From Microbacterium testaceum (GTDB lineage Bacteria; Actinomycetota; Actinomycetes; Actinomycetales; Microbacteriaceae), in assembly GCF_020781835.1 (NCBI RefSeq), contig NZ_JAJGNJ010000014.1, forward strand, positions 1 to 64,000: a stretch of DNA of 64,000 nt, written 5' to 3'. The notes under the pieces are model-generated. The model was given only the letters and a program-made list of their open reading frames with translations. It was not told where the DNA came from and did not search any database. Shown here piece by piece: positions 63,358 to 64,000 of the stretch. A program made the position numbers and the translations under genes. Each line of letters starts with the position of its first letter. The stretch's first letter is position 1.

Positions 63358-64000
63358 ATGCACACTCCCACCTTCGGCGGCGGCGCCGCGCACATGCCGA
63401 GCAGCCGCTACATCCTGCCCCAGTTCGAGGAGCGCACGGCCTACGGCTACAAGCGCCAGGACCCGTACAACAAGCTGTTCGAGGACCGCGTCATCTTCTT
63501 GGGCGTCCAGGTCGACGACGCTTCGGCCGATGACGTCATGGCACAGCTGCTCGTCCTCGAGTCGCAGGACCCCGACCGCGACATCATCATGTACATCAAC
63601 TCGCCCGGCGGCTCGTTCACGGCCATGACGGCGATCTACGACACCATGCAATACGTCTCGCCGCAGATCCAGACGGTCGTGCTCGGCCAGGCCGCCTCGG
63701 CGGCCTCGGTGCTGCTCGCTGCCGGCGCCCCCGGCAAGCGTCTGGCCCTTCCGAACGCCCGCATCCTGATCCACCAGCCCGCCGTCGGCGAGTCCGGTCA
63801 CGGCCAGGCATCGGACATCGAGATCCAGGCCGCCGAGATCATGCGCATGCGCACGTGGTTGGAAGAGACGATGGCCCGTCACACCGGCCAGGACGTCGCG
63901 AAGGTCAACAAGGACATCGACCGCGACAAGATCCTCTCGGCACAGGAGGCGATGGAGTACGGCATCGTCGACCAGGTCCTGACGACCCGCAAGCGCGTGC
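63358..64000 (+). CDS. clpP2: ATP-dependent Clp protease proteolytic subunit 2 (partial at window end)
   Basis: The first 214 residues are present and the frame is still open at the window end. The N-terminus has the ClpP2-type extension ([20 protein letters not shown]), then catalytic Ser in [17 protein letters not shown], His in [13 protein letters not shown] and Asp in [19 protein letters not shown]. It pairs with clpP1 just upstream in one operon. GAGAGGA precedes the ATG. Confidence 0.95.
   Translation, partial: MHTPTFGGGAAHMPSSRYILPQFEERTAYGYKRQDPYNKLFEDRVIFLGVQVDDASADDVMAQLLVLESQDPDRDIIMYINSPGGSFTAMTAIYDTMQYVSPQIQTVVLGQAASAASVLLAAGAPGKRLALPNARILIHQPAVGESGHGQASDIEIQAAEIMRMRTWLEETMARHTGQDVAKVNKDIDRDKILSAQEAMEYGIVDQVLTTRKRV

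Overview
The window is about 64 kb of very GC-rich actinobacterial chromosome. Gene content, codon use and protein styles point to Microbacteriaceae, most likely Microbacterium or a close relative. The pointers are GlgE-type maltosyltransferase, GatCAB, ClpP1P2 with ClpS and DUF2017, a coproporphyrin-type ferrochelatase with a cysteine-rich tail, DivI1A repeats, a large NAD ligase, and many transcripts that look leaderless. Nearly everything is ordinary core genome. One small integrated element sits in a tRNA gene.

Layout: (1) 1-170 is a suspicious low-complexity stretch with a 30-base G run, then frr-cdsA-DivI1A protein, a secreted transglycosylase-like protein, a zinc-ribbon-like protein and an alpha/beta hydrolase. 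(2) 4.1-8.1 kb holds an AI-2E-family permease and a membrane/lipoprotein-like protein overlapping a thioredoxin-TPR (YbbN-like) gene. (3) 8.2-14.6 kb is a leftward alpha-glucan cluster, glgX-glgE-glgB. (4) 14.6-24.7 kb has cysteine desulfurase-mnmA (tRNA thiolation), ligA, an acyl-CoA ligase and gatCAB. (5) 24.9-28.3 kb has dinB, a GerW/YtfJ-like protein, a P-loop kinase-like protein, and a leftward metallopeptidase-clpS-DUF2017 operon. (6) 28.42-32.0 kb is a 3.5-kb integrative element bounded by a 25-bp direct repeat of the 3' end of tRNA-His. It carries a tyrosine integrase, an SGNH hydrolase plus a broken second copy, and two ribbon-helix-helix-like proteins. (7) 32-44.4 kb has orn, tRNA-Arg, a yczE/MocR (YczR-like) divergent pair, ssb, a lipoprotein, ettA, two thioesterases, a truncated haemoglobin with an MscS channel, and an ABC exporter. 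(8) 44.5-54.3 kb has pepN, ferrochelatase, rpiB, an Fpg/Nei glycosylase, PaiB-like and amidohydrolase genes, dps, a gamma-carbonic anhydrase and an ACR3/BASS transporter. (9) 54.4-59.5 kb is one secreted 1687-residue protein of about fifteen beta-sandwich repeats. (10) 59.7-64 kb has a small conserved protein, tRNA-Gly and tRNA-Pro, trigger factor, a TPR protein, clpP1 and the start of clpP2.

Three genome-style signals run through the window. About twenty genes have a TANNNT hexamer exactly 6-7 nt before the start codon, as expected for leaderless mRNA. The heptamer GGATGCC (either strand) is strongly over-used, against the local codon preference, and recurs as inverted pairs inside terminator hairpins. 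Several operons use 1-4 bp stop/start overlaps. No CRISPR array, transposase, rRNA or large gene cluster of unknown type was seen.
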